Shown here: piece after piece, positions 51,813 through 63,184 of the stretch
Position numbering within the stretch: position 1 is the stretch's first letter
Layout: each line of letters opens with the position of its first letter
Source: Pseudomonadota bacterium
Lineage (GTDB): Bacteria > Pseudomonadota > Gammaproteobacteria > Xanthomonadales > Xanthomonadaceae
Assembly (NCBI GenBank): GCA_018241125.1
Contig: JAFEEL010000002.1
Location: 1-64,000 of the forward strand
Length of the DNA: 64,000 nucleotides
Direction: 5' to 3'
Position numbers and translations under genes: made by a program
The notes under the pieces: model-generated
Seen by the model: the letters and a program-made list of their open reading frames with translations, nothing else
What the model was told of the DNA's origin: nothing
Database searches by the model: none

Positions 51813-51880
51813 GGTGGCTCGCGCTGCAGATCGAAGGAGCGGTGGAATCCCATGAACCCGGCAGCGACAGGGGATCATCG

Positions 51881-52282
51881 ATGGATGACGTGAAAAGTGG
51901 CGGCCCGGCAGCCGGGCTGAAAGTGATGGTCATCGACGACTCGAAGACCATCCGGCGGACCGCCGAAAGCCTGCTCAAGCGGGAAGGCTACGACGTGGTC
52001 ACCGCCACCGACGGCTATGAGGCGTTGGCGAAGATCGCCGACCACCAGCCGCAGATCATATTCGTGGACATCATGATGCCGCGTCTGGATGGCTATCAGA
52101 CCTGCGCGCTGATCAAGAACCACCAGATGTTCCGTTCCACGCCGGTGATCATGCTGTCCTCCAAGGACGGGCTGTTCGACAAGGCGCGCGGGCGCATCGT
52201 GGGTTCCGAGCAATACCTGACCAAACCGTTCACGCGCGAAGAGCTGCTCACCGCCATTCGCACCCACGTACCGAAGAACTGA
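51881..52282 (+). CDS. pilG: Twitching motility response regulator PilG
   Basis: The 133-residue protein is a single receiver domain: VMVIDDSKTIRRTAESLLKR, IIFVDIMMPRLDGYQTC with phospho-acceptor Asp63, VIMLSSKDGLFDKARGRIVG and YLTKPFTREELL. It has no output domain. PilG promotes pilus extension downstream of ChpA in P. aeruginosa. AGGGG precedes ATG 51881 by 8 bases. It is the first gene of the pilG-pilH-pilI-pilJ-chpA-chpB run. Confidence 0.93.
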   Translation: MDDVKSGGPAAGLKVMVIDDSKTIRRTAESLLKREGYDVVTATDGYEALAKIADHQPQIIFVDIMMPRLDGYQTCALIKNHQMFRSTPVIMLSSKDGLFDKARGRIVGSEQYLTKPFTREELLTAIRTHVPKN

Positions 52283-52347
52283 AGTCAGCATCGTGCGAGG
52301 GAATCGTTGCGCGCAGTCACAGAACTTGCAGCATCGGGGGATTTAGC

Positions 52348-52716
52348 ATGGCTCGCATCGCCATCATCGAGGACTCGCTGACCGACAAGGCGGTGTTCAC
52401 CGAGATGCTGCGTCGCCACGGTCATGAAGTGATCAGCGCGGGGAGCGCCGAGGAAGGGGTCGAGCTGGTCAAGCGCGAGTTGCCCGCGCTGGTGTTGATG
52501 GACGTGATCTTGCCGGGCATGAATGGTTTTCAAGCCACGCGCGCCCTGAGCAAGGATCCCAAAACCAGTTCCATCCCGGTCATCATCGTGAGCACCAAGG
52601 CCATGGAGACCGATCGGGTGTGGGGCATGCGACAGGGGGCCAAGGAATACATGGTCAAACCACCGAGCGAAGCGGAACTGATCGGACGCATCAACTCTCT
52701 TCTGGGGATCGGCTGA
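52348..52716 (+). CDS. pilH: Twitching motility response regulator PilH
   Basis: The 122-residue receiver domain has ARIAIIEDSLTDKAVFTEML, ALVLMDVILPGMNGFQATRA with Asp52, VIIVSTKAMETDRVWGMRQG and YMVKPPSEAELI. PilH counteracts PilG and favours retraction in P. aeruginosa. It starts 65 bp after pilG and is followed 5 bp later by pilI. Confidence 0.93.
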   Translation: MARIAIIEDSLTDKAVFTEMLRRHGHEVISAGSAEEGVELVKRELPALVLMDVILPGMNGFQATRALSKDPKTSSIPVIIVSTKAMETDRVWGMRQGAKEYMVKPPSEAELIGRINSLLGIG

Positions 52717-52721
52717 CCGTC

Positions 52722-54026
52722 ATGGCCAAGCGTCGCAACAAGAACAAGAAGGCCGGCCCGGTCACGGTCATCCGGCCTGCTGCGCCCGAGGTGACCACCA
52801 GCGAGGTCGAAGCGCCGGTCGCGGCGCCGATGCCCGAGACCGATGCGCCCGACCCGGTGACCGAGCAGGCACTGGCCGCACCGCCCGTCGCCGAAGGCGC
52901 TGCGAGCGAGGAGGTCGTTGCCGCAGCGCAACCGGTGGCGGAAGTGGCCGGCGACCCGGTCGTCGAAGCGCCCGCAGCGGACGCTGCCGACCCCACCCCG
53001 ACCCATGCCGAGGTGTCGGTCGCCGAAGCCATGTTGGCTACCGCTGCCTCGCAAATGTCCAGCGAGCGCGCCGATCTTGCTGCCGTCCCGCCCGGCATCG
53101 AAATTCCCGGTTTTGCGGTGACCGACGCGGAGGCGGACATCGAGCCGGCGCCAGCACCGCAATCGCACGATGGGGTTGCCCCCAGCCAGCCGTTGCCCGA
53201 GTTCGACGACGCGTCGGCGCTGCTGGCGCAGGCAGCGCCTGCCGACGCCGGTGTCGACGCCGCGCGCCGTTCGATCGAGTCCATCGCCATTCCCGGTGCC
53301 TCGGCGGAGGCCAGCGAAGTCGGCGCGTCGGCAACGGCGCAATCCGAATCCGAAGCGGCGCAGCCGGCACGCAAGCCCGACCGCACGCTCAAGCTCAACA
53401 AGCTGAAAAAGCACGTCCGCAGCGTCGGCGAACCCCAGCCCGAACCGGAACCTGAAGCCGCGGTCGAGGAAGTCCGCAAAGGGCCCAGTGAGCCGCGCAT
53501 CGCCGCGTTCGCGCAGTTGGCGCAGTACCAGAGCCTTTCCCTGGCGCATGTGCCGGGACTTCCCGAGGAGGCCGATGTTCCGGGCCACTGGCGCGGGGTC
53601 GGCTTCGGTATCGGCGGGCGGCGCTTCGTGGCCGGTTTCGACGAGGTCGTGGAAATCATCCGCATGCCGCAGGTCACCCACGTTCCCGGCACGCAGCCGT
53701 GGATGCTGGGCGTGGCCAACGTGCGCGGCACCCTGTTGCCGGTGGTGGATCTCAAGCAGTTCCTCGCCGGCGAGCGCACCGTGGTGTACGAAGGGCAGCG
53801 GGTGATGGTGGTGCGCCAGGGCGGCGGTAACGTCGCCGTGTTGATCGATCAGTTGTTCGGTCAGCGCACCTTCAACGATTCGCACAAGGTGGCTGCGGTC
53901 GCCAGCGGCGCCACCCGCTACGACCACTTCATCAAGCTGGTGTATCGCGTCGGCGACTACGACTGGGGCGTGTTCAGCATGGCGATGCTGACGCGGACCC
54001 CGGAATTCAGGCAAGCCGCAGCGTAA
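52722..54026 (+). CDS. pilI: PilI-like CheW protein with long disordered N-terminal extension
   Basis: The 434-residue protein ends in a CheW domain (about 287-425): [40 protein letters not shown] and [20 protein letters not shown]. It should couple PilJ to the ChpA kinase. P. aeruginosa PilI is only 178 residues; the first 280 here are a Lys-rich start ([12 protein letters not shown]) followed by Ala/Pro/Glu/Val-rich sequence with no predicted fold and a short basic patch ([20 protein letters not shown]). ATG 52722 is the only sensible start. Confidence 0.85.
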   Translation: MAKRRNKNKKAGPVTVIRPAAPEVTTSEVEAPVAAPMPETDAPDPVTEQALAAPPVAEGAASEEVVAAAQPVAEVAGDPVVEAPAADAADPTPTHAEVSVAEAMLATAASQMSSERADLAAVPPGIEIPGFAVTDAEADIEPAPAPQSHDGVAPSQPLPEFDDASALLAQAAPADAGVDAARRSIESIAIPGASAEASEVGASATAQSESEAAQPARKPDRTLKLNKLKKHVRSVGEPQPEPEPEAAVEEVRKGPSEPRIAAFAQLAQYQSLSLAHVPGLPEEADVPGHWRGVGFGIGGRRFVAGFDEVVEIIRMPQVTHVPGTQPWMLGVANVRGTLLPVVDLKQFLAGERTVVYEGQRVMVVRQGGGNVAVLIDQLFGQRTFNDSHKVAAVASGATRYDHFIKLVYRVGDYDWGVFSMAMLTRTPEFRQAAA

Positions 54027-54066
54027 GCGGCATTCTCAACTTCCAATAGGCGATCGAGGTCGAGTC

Positions 54067-56085
54067 ATGAGCACAGTAGGCATTGGAACCGCAGGACGCG
54101 GCACGACGTTCTGGATGGCCCTGTCGGGCGTATCGCTGGCGATCTTCGGTTTGAACTATCTGGCTTCGACCTACACGGCCGATCGCGAGACGTGGGCGCG
54201 TGGCCTGGTCGCCGGCATTCAGGTGAAATCCCAGCAGTTGGCCAAGGAAGGCAGCGATGCCATCGGCGGCAACCAGGATGCCTTCAAGCAATTTCAGGCC
54301 ACCCGCGATTCGATCGACAACGACGTCAAGGCGCTGACGACCGGCAAGGGGATCTACTCCGGGTACGCCGGCTCGCAAGGCGTCGGCGGTTCGCTCGACA
54401 CCCTGTCGAAGACTTGGGACTCGGTCTCGCAAAATGCCGATCTGGTGATCCGCAATCAGCAGCAAGTGCAGGATATTTCCAGCAATGCCGACAAGTTCAC
54501 GGCTGCAGTTCCGAACCTGCAGGCGCGTCTTGACGAGGTGGCGCGCGCGATGTCCGACGGCGGCGCGCAGGCGCAGCAGTTGTTCATGGCCATGCGGCAG
54601 GTGAACCTGGTCAACAAGATTGCCGCCGAGTTGGGACAAGTGCGTGCCGGTGGTGCCGGCGCAGCCAATGCGGTGGATGCGTTGGGCCGCGATTCGGGCA
54701 TGTTCAACGCCGTGCTCAAGGGCTTCCAGGATGGCGACAGTACCCTTGGCATCCAGAAGCTCAACAGCGCCGGCGCGGTAGCATCGCTCAATCAGGTTGT
54801 GCGCCTGAACGCCGATGCGCAAAGTTCGATCGGCGCGTTCCTGAAATCGGCCAAGCAGTTCTCGGCGGTTCAGGACGCGCAAAAGCAGATTTCCGACGGA
54901 TCCAACACTTTGCTGTCCAACGCTCAGGATCTCTATTCGGCGTTCAACAACATCTCCCTGCGACGCTTCTTCCCGAATACCTACTGGGCGATCGCGGCGG
55001 GCTTGGGCGCGATCATCGGCCTGCTGGGCCTGGCCCTGAAGCTGTACCGTGACCAGGCGGCGCGCTTCCGCAAGTCGCAAGAAGACAGCCAGCGCAATCA
55101 GGAGGCGATCATGCGCCTGCTGAATGAAACCGGCTCGCTGGCCGAGGGCGATTTGACGGTACGCGCGACGGTGACCGAGGACATCACCGGCGCCATCGCC
55201 GATTCGATCAATCTGGCCGTCGAAGAGCTGCGCTCGCTGGTGACCACGATCAACGAGACCGCCGTGCAGGTGGCCGCTGCGTCGCAGGAAACCCAGGCCA
55301 CTGCCATGCATCTGGCCGACGCCGCCGAGCATCAGGCGCAGCAGATCAACACCGCCTCGGACAAGATCTCCGAAATGGCGGCCTCGATCGACGAGGTGTC
55401 GAAAAACTCCGCCGAGTCGGCCGAGGTGGCCCAGCGCTCGGTGCAGATCGCCGCCAAGGGCGCCGACGTGGTGCGCCAGACGATTCAGGGCATGGACTCC
55501 ATCCGCGACCAGATTCAGGAAACCTCGAAACGAATCAAGCGACTGGGTGAAAGCTCGCAGGAAATCGGCTCGATCGTGGAACTGATCAACGACATCTCCG
55601 AGCAGACCAACATCCTGGCCCTGAACGCCGCCATCCAGGCCGCGTCAGCCGGTGAGGCGGGTCGCGGGTTCGCGGTGGTGGCCGACGAAGTGCAGCGACT
55701 GGCCGAACGCGCATCCAACGCGACCAAGCGCATCGAGACGCTGGTGCAGACGATTCAGTCCGATACCAACGAAGCGGTGAACTCGATGGAGCAGACCACC
55801 GCCGAGGTGGTGTCCGGTGCGCGCCTGGCCGAGGACGCCGGTTTGGCGCTGGGCGAGATCGAAACGGTGTCGAACGACTTGGCAAGCCTGATTTCCAACA
55901 TCTCCACGGCTGCGCGCCAGCAGTCGGACGCCGCATCGGACATCACCGCGACGATGAACACGATTCAGGAAATCACCTCGCAGACCTCGCAGGGCGCCAG
56001 CCAGACCGCCGAGTCGATCGGCAATCTGGCTCAGCTCGCCGCGAACCTGCGCCGCTCGGTGGCCGACTTCAAACTGCCGGGTTGA
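54067..56085 (+). CDS. pilJ: Type IV pilus chemoreceptor PilJ
   Basis: The 672-residue methyl-accepting protein has TM1 (about 18-38), a periplasmic sensor region (40-300), TM2 (306-328), a HAMP-like linker and an MCP signalling hairpin with [20 protein letters not shown] and [20 protein letters not shown]. Length agrees with P. aeruginosa PilJ (682). It senses pilus-related input, probably PilA. It starts 40 bp after pilI. Confidence 0.93.
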   Translation: MSTVGIGTAGRGTTFWMALSGVSLAIFGLNYLASTYTADRETWARGLVAGIQVKSQQLAKEGSDAIGGNQDAFKQFQATRDSIDNDVKALTTGKGIYSGYAGSQGVGGSLDTLSKTWDSVSQNADLVIRNQQQVQDISSNADKFTAAVPNLQARLDEVARAMSDGGAQAQQLFMAMRQVNLVNKIAAELGQVRAGGAGAANAVDALGRDSGMFNAVLKGFQDGDSTLGIQKLNSAGAVASLNQVVRLNADAQSSIGAFLKSAKQFSAVQDAQKQISDGSNTLLSNAQDLYSAFNNISLRRFFPNTYWAIAAGLGAIIGLLGLALKLYRDQAARFRKSQEDSQRNQEAIMRLLNETGSLAEGDLTVRATVTEDITGAIADSINLAVEELRSLVTTINETAVQVAAASQETQATAMHLADAAEHQAQQINTASDKISEMAASIDEVSKNSAESAEVAQRSVQIAAKGADVVRQTIQGMDSIRDQIQETSKRIKRLGESSQEIGSIVELINDISEQTNILALNAAIQAASAGEAGRGFAVVADEVQRLAERASNATKRIETLVQTIQSDTNEAVNSMEQTTAEVVSGARLAEDAGLALGEIETVSNDLASLISNISTAARQQSDAASDITATMNTIQEITSQTSQGASQTAESIGNLAQLAANLRRSVADFKLPG

Positions 56086-56102
56086 ACGGAACGTACACCT
56101 TC

Positions 56103-56168
56103 ATGCGACAGGAACTGCGCGAGTCGCTGACGATGATGGATTCGCGCACTGACGGGATGCCGGGATGA
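56103..56168 (+). CDS. Possible 21-codon leader ORF overlapping the chpA start
   Basis: ATG 56103 opens a short frame [20 protein letters not shown] ending in TGA at 56166-56168, which overlaps the chpA ATG (ATGA). It fills the space where pilK stands in P. aeruginosa. There is only a weak Shine-Dalgarno (GGAA). It may couple translation into chpA or be chance. Confidence 0.25.
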   Translation: MRQELRESLTMMDSRTDGMPG

Positions 56169-59100
56169 GGCTGGAACAAGACACCCATTTCACCACCCTG
56201 AGCTGGGTCAAACCCGAGCTCGACGAGTCGCTCAAGCAGGCGCGGTTGGCCCTGCAAGACTACGTCGAGGAAGGCGGCGATCGCGCCCAGTTGCAGGCAT
56301 GCGCCGGCCACTTGCACCAGGTGCAAGGTGCCCTGCGCATGGTCGAAATCTACGGCGCGGCGATGGTGGCCGAGGAAATGGAGCAGCTGGCGACCGCTCT
56401 GCTCGGCGATGCGGTGGGCGACCGTGACGAGGCCTACACCGCGCTGATGCGCTCGATCATGCAGTTGCCCGATTACCTCGAGCGCCTGCAAAGCGGCCAC
56501 AAAGACGTACCGATGGCGTTGTTGCCGTTGATCAACGATCTGCGTGGGGCCCGTGGGGAAAAAGTCGTTCCGGAAAGCGTCTTGCTCGGGCTGGGCGCCG
56601 GACAACTGGACGAGAGCGAGCTGGCGCATGCCCGCGGCAGCCTCGCCGGGCACAACCGCGAACTGCTGGGCACGGTGGCGGCCGGCATCAAGGAAGATCT
56701 GTTGCGCGTCAAGGACGCGCTCGATCTGCACTTGCGCGCATCCGGGGCTGCGGCCACGGATCTGGCGCCGCAAGCCGATGCGCTGAGCTCCGTCGCCGAT
56801 ACGCTGGGCATGCTCGGGTTGGGCGTGCCCAGACGAATCGTGCAAGATCAGCGCGCCGCCATCCAGCAGCTGGCCAGTGGCCAACGCGCGGTGGATGAAG
56901 CGGCATTGTTGGAAATCGCCGGGTCGTTGCTGCAAGTCGAGGCCACGCTCGACGATCAGGTTGCCCGTTTGGGCCAGCAGGAGGACGCCGGGCAACCCGC
57001 CGCTGCCGGCACGGTGGTGCCCTTGCGCGAGTCGCAGGAGGCACTGGACGCGCTGATCAAGGAGTCGGTCAGCAACTTCGTGCAGGCGCGCCAGTGCTTC
57101 GTCGCCTTCATCGAGGCGGGCTGGGATCACGCGCAGCTCAATGACGTGCCGCGCTTGCTCGACGAGGTTTCCGGTGCAATGCACCTGCTCGAACAACCAC
57201 GTGCAGCGAGGCAGCTGCGTGCGTTGAGCGTGTTCACCCAGTTCGAGCTGGTCAAGCTCCAGCGCGTGCCGGACGCATCGCAGATGGATCGCTTGGCCGA
57301 CGCATTGGCCAGTCTGGAGTACTACCTGGAAGCGCTGCGCGACCATCGTCCGCAACGCGACCGCATCCTCGATCTGGCCGAGCACGGGCTGGTCGCGCTG
57401 GGTTACTGGCCGATCCCGGCATCGGCCGAGCAGACGTTGATGGAGGCCGCCAAGCCGGTGCCGACAGTCGCCGTGCCCGCTGCCGCGCCCGCACCGGCGA
57501 CGCCCGCAGTGGCCGCAGTTCCGGTTGAGCCCGCGCCGACTCCACCCCCCGCGCCGGTCGTCGTTGCCGCTGCGCCCGTCGCTGCTGCGGCCCCGGAGCC
57601 CGCCGTTGCCGCTCCGGTCGTGCCGGCGCCTGCGGCCACCCCAGCCCCAGCGGCCACCTCAGCGCCAGCGGCTGCGGCCGCGCCGCCGGTCACGGCTGCC
57701 CCCGCAGCAGTCCCTGCGGCAGCGGGCAAGAATTACGGGTTCGCCGACAGCGCCGAGATCGACGACGACATCCGCGAGGTGTTCATCGAAGAACTCGACG
57801 AGGAACTCAACAACCTCGCCGACCTGTATGCGCAGTGGCAAGCTGCGCCCAACGACCTGGAAGTCTTGCGCCCGCTGCGGCGCGTGTTCCATACCCTCAA
57901 GGGTAGTGGTCGTCTGGTCGGCGCGCTGGAGTTGGGAGAGTTCAGCTGGAAGTTCGAGGGCATGCTCAATCGGGTGCTCGACGGCAGCCGTCCGGCCAGT
58001 GAAGCCGTATTGGCGCATGTGGGACTTGCCAAGGATGTGCTACCGCAATTCCGTGGCGCGTTAATGGGCGAAGCCACGGTGACGGCCGACATCGAAGGGC
58101 TGAAGGAAACCGCCGACCGTATCGCCGCCGGTGAAGACGTGGTCTACACGCCCAGCGCGGCAGGGCCGTCTGCCGAGCAACTGGAGGCAGAGCGTGTGGC
58201 GGCCGCAGCGGCGGCGGCGGAGCGACTGGCCGCCGAGCAGGCCGAAGCGGCACGGGTCGCGGCAGAACACGCCGAAGCCGAGCGCGTTGCAGCCGAACAT
58301 GCGCAAGCCCAACGACTCGCCGCCGAGCAAGCCGAAGCCGAGCGCCTCGCCGCCGAGCAGGCCGAGGCCGAGCGGGTGGCCGCGGAGCAAGCCGAAGCCG
58401 AGCGGGTGGCTGCAGAACATGCAGAAGCCGAGCGGCTCGCCGCCGAGCAAGCCGCGGCCGAGCGGGTGGCCGCGGAGCAGGCCGAGGCCGAGCGCGTGGC
58501 TGCGGAACATGCAGAAGCCGAGCGGCTCGCCGCCGAGCAAGCCGAGGCCGAGCGTGTGGCCGCGGAGCACGCAGAAGCCCAACGCCTCGCCGCCGAGCAG
58601 GCAGAGGCCGAGCGTGTGGCCGTAGAACGCGCAGAAGCCGAGCGGCGCGCCGCCGAGCACGCCGAGGCCGAGCGCGTGGCCGCGGAACATTCAGAAGCCG
58701 AGCGGCTCGCCGCCGAGCAGGCGGAGGCCGAGCGGGTGGCCGCGGAACATGCAGAAGCCGAGCGGCTCGCCGCCGAGCAGGTGGAGGCCGAGCGTGCGGC
58801 CGCGGAGCGGGTCGAAGCCGAACGGCGATTGCTCGAGGAAAGCGAGCGCTTGGCAGCGCAACGCAAGGCCGCCGAGCAGGCCGAAATCGATCTGCTTGCG
58901 GCGGCCATGGCGGAGGAACTGCGAGCCGCGTGCACCGAGCATGCGGTCGCGGTCGCCGCCGTGGACGTCGTCGATGTCGAACCGGCGGCTGTCGAGGAAA
59001 GCGCGCACACGTCGCACGCTGCCGAAACGGCAAGCGAACCCGCGCTGCCGGACGGCGCAGCTTACGCGACGGTCGACCCGACCTTGCTGGAGATCCTGCG

Positions 59101-62100
59101 CACCGAAGTCGACGCGCATCTGCAAACCATTCAGCACTGGTTGGCCAGTTCCGCCGACGTTGCGCAACCGGTTTCGGACGCGCTGCTGCGTGCCGTACAC
59201 ACCATCAGCGGTGCGTTCGCGATGACTGAGGTGCCCTTGATCACCGAGGCGCTCTCGCCGACCGAAGGGTACATGCGCCGCATGCTGGTGCATCGGCAGA
59301 TACCGACCGCCGCTGGGGTCGAGTTGTTGCGCGATATCGCCCAAGCCATCCAGGAAGTGTTGGCGGCATTGCAACAGCCGCATCCCGTCGTGCTGTCGCA
59401 AGAGGCTTTGGCACAGCGCGCGATCGCACTGCGCGACGCGCTGCCGGAGCCGACCGCGCCGACAATGCCCCTGGCCTTGGACGAGGCCGAGGAAGCGCAG
59501 GAGGCCGAACGACTGGCCGCCGAACAGGCGGAGGCCGATCGAGTCACATCCGAAACGGCGCAGGCCGAGCCCGTCGAGGCGGAACACGCGGACTCCCTCG
59601 AGGCCGAAAGGGCCGCTGGCGAGCCGACCCAAGCCGTGTCCGAGGTCGATGCGGCCGCGGAACAGGCCGAGGCAGAGCGCTTGGAATACGCGCGACTGGA
59701 AGCCGAGTATGCCGAGCAGGCACGCTTGGCGGAGCAGCAGCGCCGCGCGGCCGAGCAAGCCGAGGAAGAGCGGCTGGAATACGAGCGTCTGGAAGCCGAG
59801 TACGCCGAGCAGTCGCGGCGCGCGGAGGAAGAACGCCTCGCCGCCGAGCACGCAGAAGCCCAGCGCCTTGCCGCCGAGCAAGCCGAGGCCGAGCAGGCGG
59901 CTGCGGAGCAGGCAGAAGCCGAACGCGCAGAAGCGGAACGCGCAGAAGCGGAACGCGCAGAAGCGGAACGCGCAGAAGCGGAACGCGCTGCCGCCGAGCA
60001 CGCCGATGCCGAGCGGGCGGCTGCGGAGCAGGCAGAAGCCGAACGCGCAGAAGCGGAACGCGCAGAAGCGGAACGCGCAGAAGCGGAACGCGCAGAAGCG
60101 GAACGCGCAGAAGCGGAACGCGCTGCCGCCGAGCAAGCCGAGGCCGAGCAGGCGGCTGCGGAGCAGGCAGAAGCCGAACGCGCCGCTGCCGAGCACGCCG
60201 AGGCCGAGCGGGCGGCTGCGGAGCACGCAGAAGCGGAACGCGCAGAAGCGGAACGCGCAGAAGCCGAACGCGCCGCTGCCGAGCAGGCCGAGGCCGAGCG
60301 GGTGGCTGCGGAGCAGGCAGAAGCCGAACGCGCCGCTGCCGAGCAAGCCGAGGCCGAGCGGGTGGCTGCGGAGCAGGCAGAAGCCGAACGCGCCGCTGCC
60401 GAGCAAGCCGAGGCGGAGCGGGTGGCTGCGGAGCAGGCAGAAGCCGAACGCGCCGCTGCCGAGCAAGCCGAGGCGGAGCGGGCGGCTGCCGAGCACGCCG
60501 AAACTGAGCGCCTTGCCGCCGAGCACGCCGAAACCGAGCGGGCGGCTGCGGAGCAGGCTGAATCCGAGCGGGCGCAAGCCGAGCGCGTTGCCACGGAAGC
60601 GATCGGCGCGCAGTTGGCGCAGGCCGCACAGGCAGCGGCGCTGGATGCCGCGAGTGAAGCGCCGGCGCCGGCGGTCGGCTTTGCACTTTCCGCGCAGGAC
60701 GACCCGGATCCGAACGTCGCGCTGGACATGACGGATGTCGATCCCGATCTGCTCGACATCTTTGCTGAAGAAACCACCGATATCCTCGATCACTCCGACG
60801 GTTTGCTGGCGCGCCTTCGCGAAACGCCAACCGAACGTGAGCTGGTGGTCGGTCTGCAGCGCGATTTGCACACCCTCAAGGGTGGCGCGCGCATGTGCGG
60901 CATGATGGCGATCGGCGAGCTCGCGCACGCGATGGAATCGGTGCTTGAAGGGGCTGCCGACGCGCGTCTGGAATTGGGGTCGCAGGGCTTGGATATTCTC
61001 GAGCAGGGGTTCGACCGCCTGCACGGCATGCTGGCCAGGATCAACAGCCGGCAAGCGGTGGCGCTGCCCGAGCACATGATCGGCGTATTCAACGCGCTGG
61101 CGCGCGGCGTGCTGCCGACCGCCCCGGCGCCGGTAGTGGCCAGAGCGGCGGAAGTGCCTGCGATCGAAGTCGATCCGGTTGCCGCTGCGCCTGCGCCGGT
61201 CGAGCCTGCTGCGCCGGTCGCAGCCGAGGCGGCCGCCGAGTCCGCGCCGCTGGCGCCAGTGGCCAGGGACGAGGCCAAGCCGGCGCTGCGTCCGTTGTCG
61301 ACCCCGATGGAAGCCACCGCGCTCGACGAGGCCGACGACACCGGTGTGCGTGCGCCGCAGGAACAGGTACGCATCCGCGCCGACTTGCTCGATCGACTGG
61401 TCAACTACGCCGGCGAGGTGGCGATCTACCGCGCCCGGCTCGAGCAGCAGTTGGGCACGTTCCGCACCCACCTGGATGAAATGGAGCAGACCACTACCCG
61501 TCTGCGCCAGCAGTTGCGCAAGTTGGAGATCGAAACCGAAGCGCAGATCAGCGCCCGTTACCAACGTGCCGGCGAAGTCGAAAAAGAGTTCGACCCGCTC
61601 GAGCTCGATCGCTTCTCGACGCAACAGCAGCTGACCCGCGCGCTGTCCGAGTCGGCCTCGGACATGAGCAGCTTGCATGCCTCGCTGGACGAAGTCACGC
61701 GCCAGTACGAAACCCTGCTGTTGCAACAGTCGCGGGTGAGCTCGGAACTGCAGGACGGCCTGATGCGCACGCGCATGGTGCCGTTCGACGCACTGGTACC
61801 GCGGCTGCGCCGCGTGATTCGTCAAGCCGCCGCCGAGACATCCAAGCAGATCCAGCTCAAGGTAGATGGCGCACAGGGCGAAATGGATCGCAACGTGCTC
61901 GATCGCATGACTGCGCCGCTGGAGCACATGCTGCGCAACTCTGCCGTACACGGGCTGGAGACTCCGGCCGAGCGCGCGGAGGCGGGCAAGCCCGAGGAGG
62001 GCACGGTCACCGTCAGCATGCGCCGCGAAGGGTCGGAAGTGGTGATGCACGTGTCCGACGACGGGCGCGGATTGAACCGCGAGGCGATTCGCCGCAAGGC

Positions 62101-63184
62101 GGTCGAACGCGGTCTGCTCAAGCCCGACGCGCACGTCACCGACAACGCGCTGTTCGCATTCATCCTGGAAAGCGGGTTTTCCACTGCCGACACGGTCAGC
62201 CGACTGGCTGGCCGCGGTGTCGGCATGGACGTGGTGCATAACGAAATCCGGCAGCTCGGCGGTTCCTTGCAGTTGGATTCGGTGGCCGGCAAGGGCACTA
62301 CCGTCACCATCCGCCTGCCGTTCACGCTGGCGGTGACGCAGGCGGCGATCGTCAAGATCGGCGAGACCAGTTTCGCGGTACCGATCTCGTCGGTGCAGGG
62401 CGTGGGCCGTATCGCTCGCGACGAGCTGGAAAAACAGCTCGGCAGCAGCGAACCCACCTTCACCTACGCCGGCGAGCCCTACGCCATCCACGACCTCGGT
62501 CGCCTGCTCGGACAGGCCCCGGCCAAGGCCCCGACCAGTCTGCAGATGCCATTGCTGCTGTCGCGCTCGGGCGACACCCGCGCGGCGATTTGCGTGGACG
62601 AAGTGCTGGGCAGCCGCGAAATCGTGGTCAAGCCGGTCGGCCCGCAGGTCAGTTCGATCCCCGGCATTTTCGGCGCCACCATCATGGGCGATGGCGGCGT
62701 GATGGTGATCCTCGACGTGGTGCCGCTGGTGCGTCGCGCCGCTGCGGCTCTGGCCGCGGCGCCCGACGAACCGGTGGCCGAGGCGGCACCCGAGGTTCGC
62801 CGCATCCCGTTGGTCATGGTGGTCGACGACTCGATCACCATGCGCAAGGTCACCGGGCGCGTGCTCGAACGCAACAACCTGGAAGTGCTGGCAGCGAAGG
62901 ACGGCGTGGATGCCATCGAAAAGATGGCCGAAGTCGTGCCCGACGTGATGCTGCTGGACATCGAGATGCCGCGCATGGACGGCTACGAGCTGGCCACCCA
63001 CATGCGCAACGATCCGCGCCTGCGCGATGTGCCGATCATCATGATCACCTCGCGTTCGGGCGACAAGCATCGCCAGCGCGCGTTCGAGATCGGCGTCAAC
63101 CGCTACCTCGGCAAGCCCTATCAGGAAGCCGAGCTCATGCGCAATGTGTTCGAACTGCTGACTCCGGTGCATCAGAATGGCTGA
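56165..63184 (+). CDS. chpA: ChpA/PilL hybrid histidine kinase, very large
   Basis: The 2339-residue CheA-type kinase begins like ChpA ([20 protein letters not shown]). After an N-terminal Hpt-like region come Hpt domains with HTLKGSGRL (His576), a degenerate HTISGAF (His1012) and HTLKGGARM (His1569). The kinase core has [47 protein letters not shown] and [13 protein letters not shown]; a CheW-like domain and a C-terminal receiver ([13 protein letters not shown], Asp near 2263) follow. Two Ala/Glu/Arg repeat tracts (about 675-902 and 1112-1478) separate the Hpt domains. It phosphorylates PilG and PilH. The stop overlaps the chpB start. Confidence 0.93.
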   Translation: MRLEQDTHFTTLSWVKPELDESLKQARLALQDYVEEGGDRAQLQACAGHLHQVQGALRMVEIYGAAMVAEEMEQLATALLGDAVGDRDEAYTALMRSIMQLPDYLERLQSGHKDVPMALLPLINDLRGARGEKVVPESVLLGLGAGQLDESELAHARGSLAGHNRELLGTVAAGIKEDLLRVKDALDLHLRASGAAATDLAPQADALSSVADTLGMLGLGVPRRIVQDQRAAIQQLASGQRAVDEAALLEIAGSLLQVEATLDDQVARLGQQEDAGQPAAAGTVVPLRESQEALDALIKESVSNFVQARQCFVAFIEAGWDHAQLNDVPRLLDEVSGAMHLLEQPRAARQLRALSVFTQFELVKLQRVPDASQMDRLADALASLEYYLEALRDHRPQRDRILDLAEHGLVALGYWPIPASAEQTLMEAAKPVPTVAVPAAAPAPATPAVAAVPVEPAPTPPPAPVVVAAAPVAAAAPEPAVAAPVVPAPAATPAPAATSAPAAAAAPPVTAAPAAVPAAAGKNYGFADSAEIDDDIREVFIEELDEELNNLADLYAQWQAAPNDLEVLRPLRRVFHTLKGSGRLVGALELGEFSWKFEGMLNRVLDGSRPASEAVLAHVGLAKDVLPQFRGALMGEATVTADIEGLKETADRIAAGEDVVYTPSAAGPSAEQLEAERVAAAAAAAERLAAEQAEAARVAAEHAEAERVAAEHAQAQRLAAEQAEAERLAAEQAEAERVAAEQAEAERVAAEHAEAERLAAEQAAAERVAAEQAEAERVAAEHAEAERLAAEQAEAERVAAEHAEAQRLAAEQAEAERVAVERAEAERRAAEHAEAERVAAEHSEAERLAAEQAEAERVAAEHAEAERLAAEQVEAERAAAERVEAERRLLEESERLAAQRKAAEQAEIDLLAAAMAEELRAACTEHAVAVAAVDVVDVEPAAVEESAHTSHAAETASEPALPDGAAYATVDPTLLEILRTEVDAHLQTIQHWLASSADVAQPVSDALLRAVHTISGAFAMTEVPLITEALSPTEGYMRRMLVHRQIPTAAGVELLRDIAQAIQEVLAALQQPHPVVLSQEALAQRAIALRDALPEPTAPTMPLALDEAEEAQEAERLAAEQAEADRVTSETAQAEPVEAEHADSLEAERAAGEPTQAVSEVDAAAEQAEAERLEYARLEAEYAEQARLAEQQRRAAEQAEEERLEYERLEAEYAEQSRRAEEERLAAEHAEAQRLAAEQAEAEQAAAEQAEAERAEAERAEAERAEAERAEAERAAAEHADAERAAAEQAEAERAEAERAEAERAEAERAEAERAEAERAAAEQAEAEQAAAEQAEAERAAAEHAEAERAAAEHAEAERAEAERAEAERAAAEQAEAERVAAEQAEAERAAAEQAEAERVAAEQAEAERAAAEQAEAERVAAEQAEAERAAAEQAEAERAAAEHAETERLAAEHAETERAAAEQAESERAQAERVATEAIGAQLAQAAQAAALDAASEAPAPAVGFALSAQDDPDPNVALDMTDVDPDLLDIFAEETTDILDHSDGLLARLRETPTERELVVGLQRDLHTLKGGARMCGMMAIGELAHAMESVLEGAADARLELGSQGLDILEQGFDRLHGMLARINSRQAVALPEHMIGVFNALARGVLPTAPAPVVARAAEVPAIEVDPVAAAPAPVEPAAPVAAEAAAESAPLAPVARDEAKPALRPLSTPMEATALDEADDTGVRAPQEQVRIRADLLDRLVNYAGEVAIYRARLEQQLGTFRTHLDEMEQTTTRLRQQLRKLEIETEAQISARYQRAGEVEKEFDPLELDRFSTQQQLTRALSESASDMSSLHASLDEVTRQYETLLLQQSRVSSELQDGLMRTRMVPFDALVPRLRRVIRQAAAETSKQIQLKVDGAQGEMDRNVLDRMTAPLEHMLRNSAVHGLETPAERAEAGKPEEGTVTVSMRREGSEVVMHVSDDGRGLNREAIRRKAVERGLLKPDAHVTDNALFAFILESGFSTADTVSRLAGRGVGMDVVHNEIRQLGGSLQLDSVAGKGTTVTIRLPFTLAVTQAAIVKIGETSFAVPISSVQGVGRIARDELEKQLGSSEPTFTYAGEPYAIHDLGRLLGQAPAKAPTSLQMPLLLSRSGDTRAAICVDEVLGSREIVVKPVGPQVSSIPGIFGATIMGDGGVMVILDVVPLVRRAAAALAAAPDEPVAEAAPEVRRIPLVMVVDDSITMRKVTGRVLERNNLEVLAAKDGVDAIEKMAEVVPDVMLLDIEMPRMDGYELATHMRNDPRLRDVPIIMITSRSGDKHRQRAFEIGVNRYLGKPYQEAELMRNVFELLTPVHQNG
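59925..60600 (+). repeat. 15- and 30-bp in-frame repeats inside chpA
   Basis: The 15-mer CGCAGAAGCGGAACG is tandemly repeated around 59925-59987 and again around 60044-60122, encoding AEAER units. Flanking 30-bp units encode [10 protein letters not shown]-type decapeptides down to about 60600. A second tract of the 30-bp type covers about 58190-58800. All lengths are multiples of three, so copy changes keep the frame. Confidence 0.85.
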
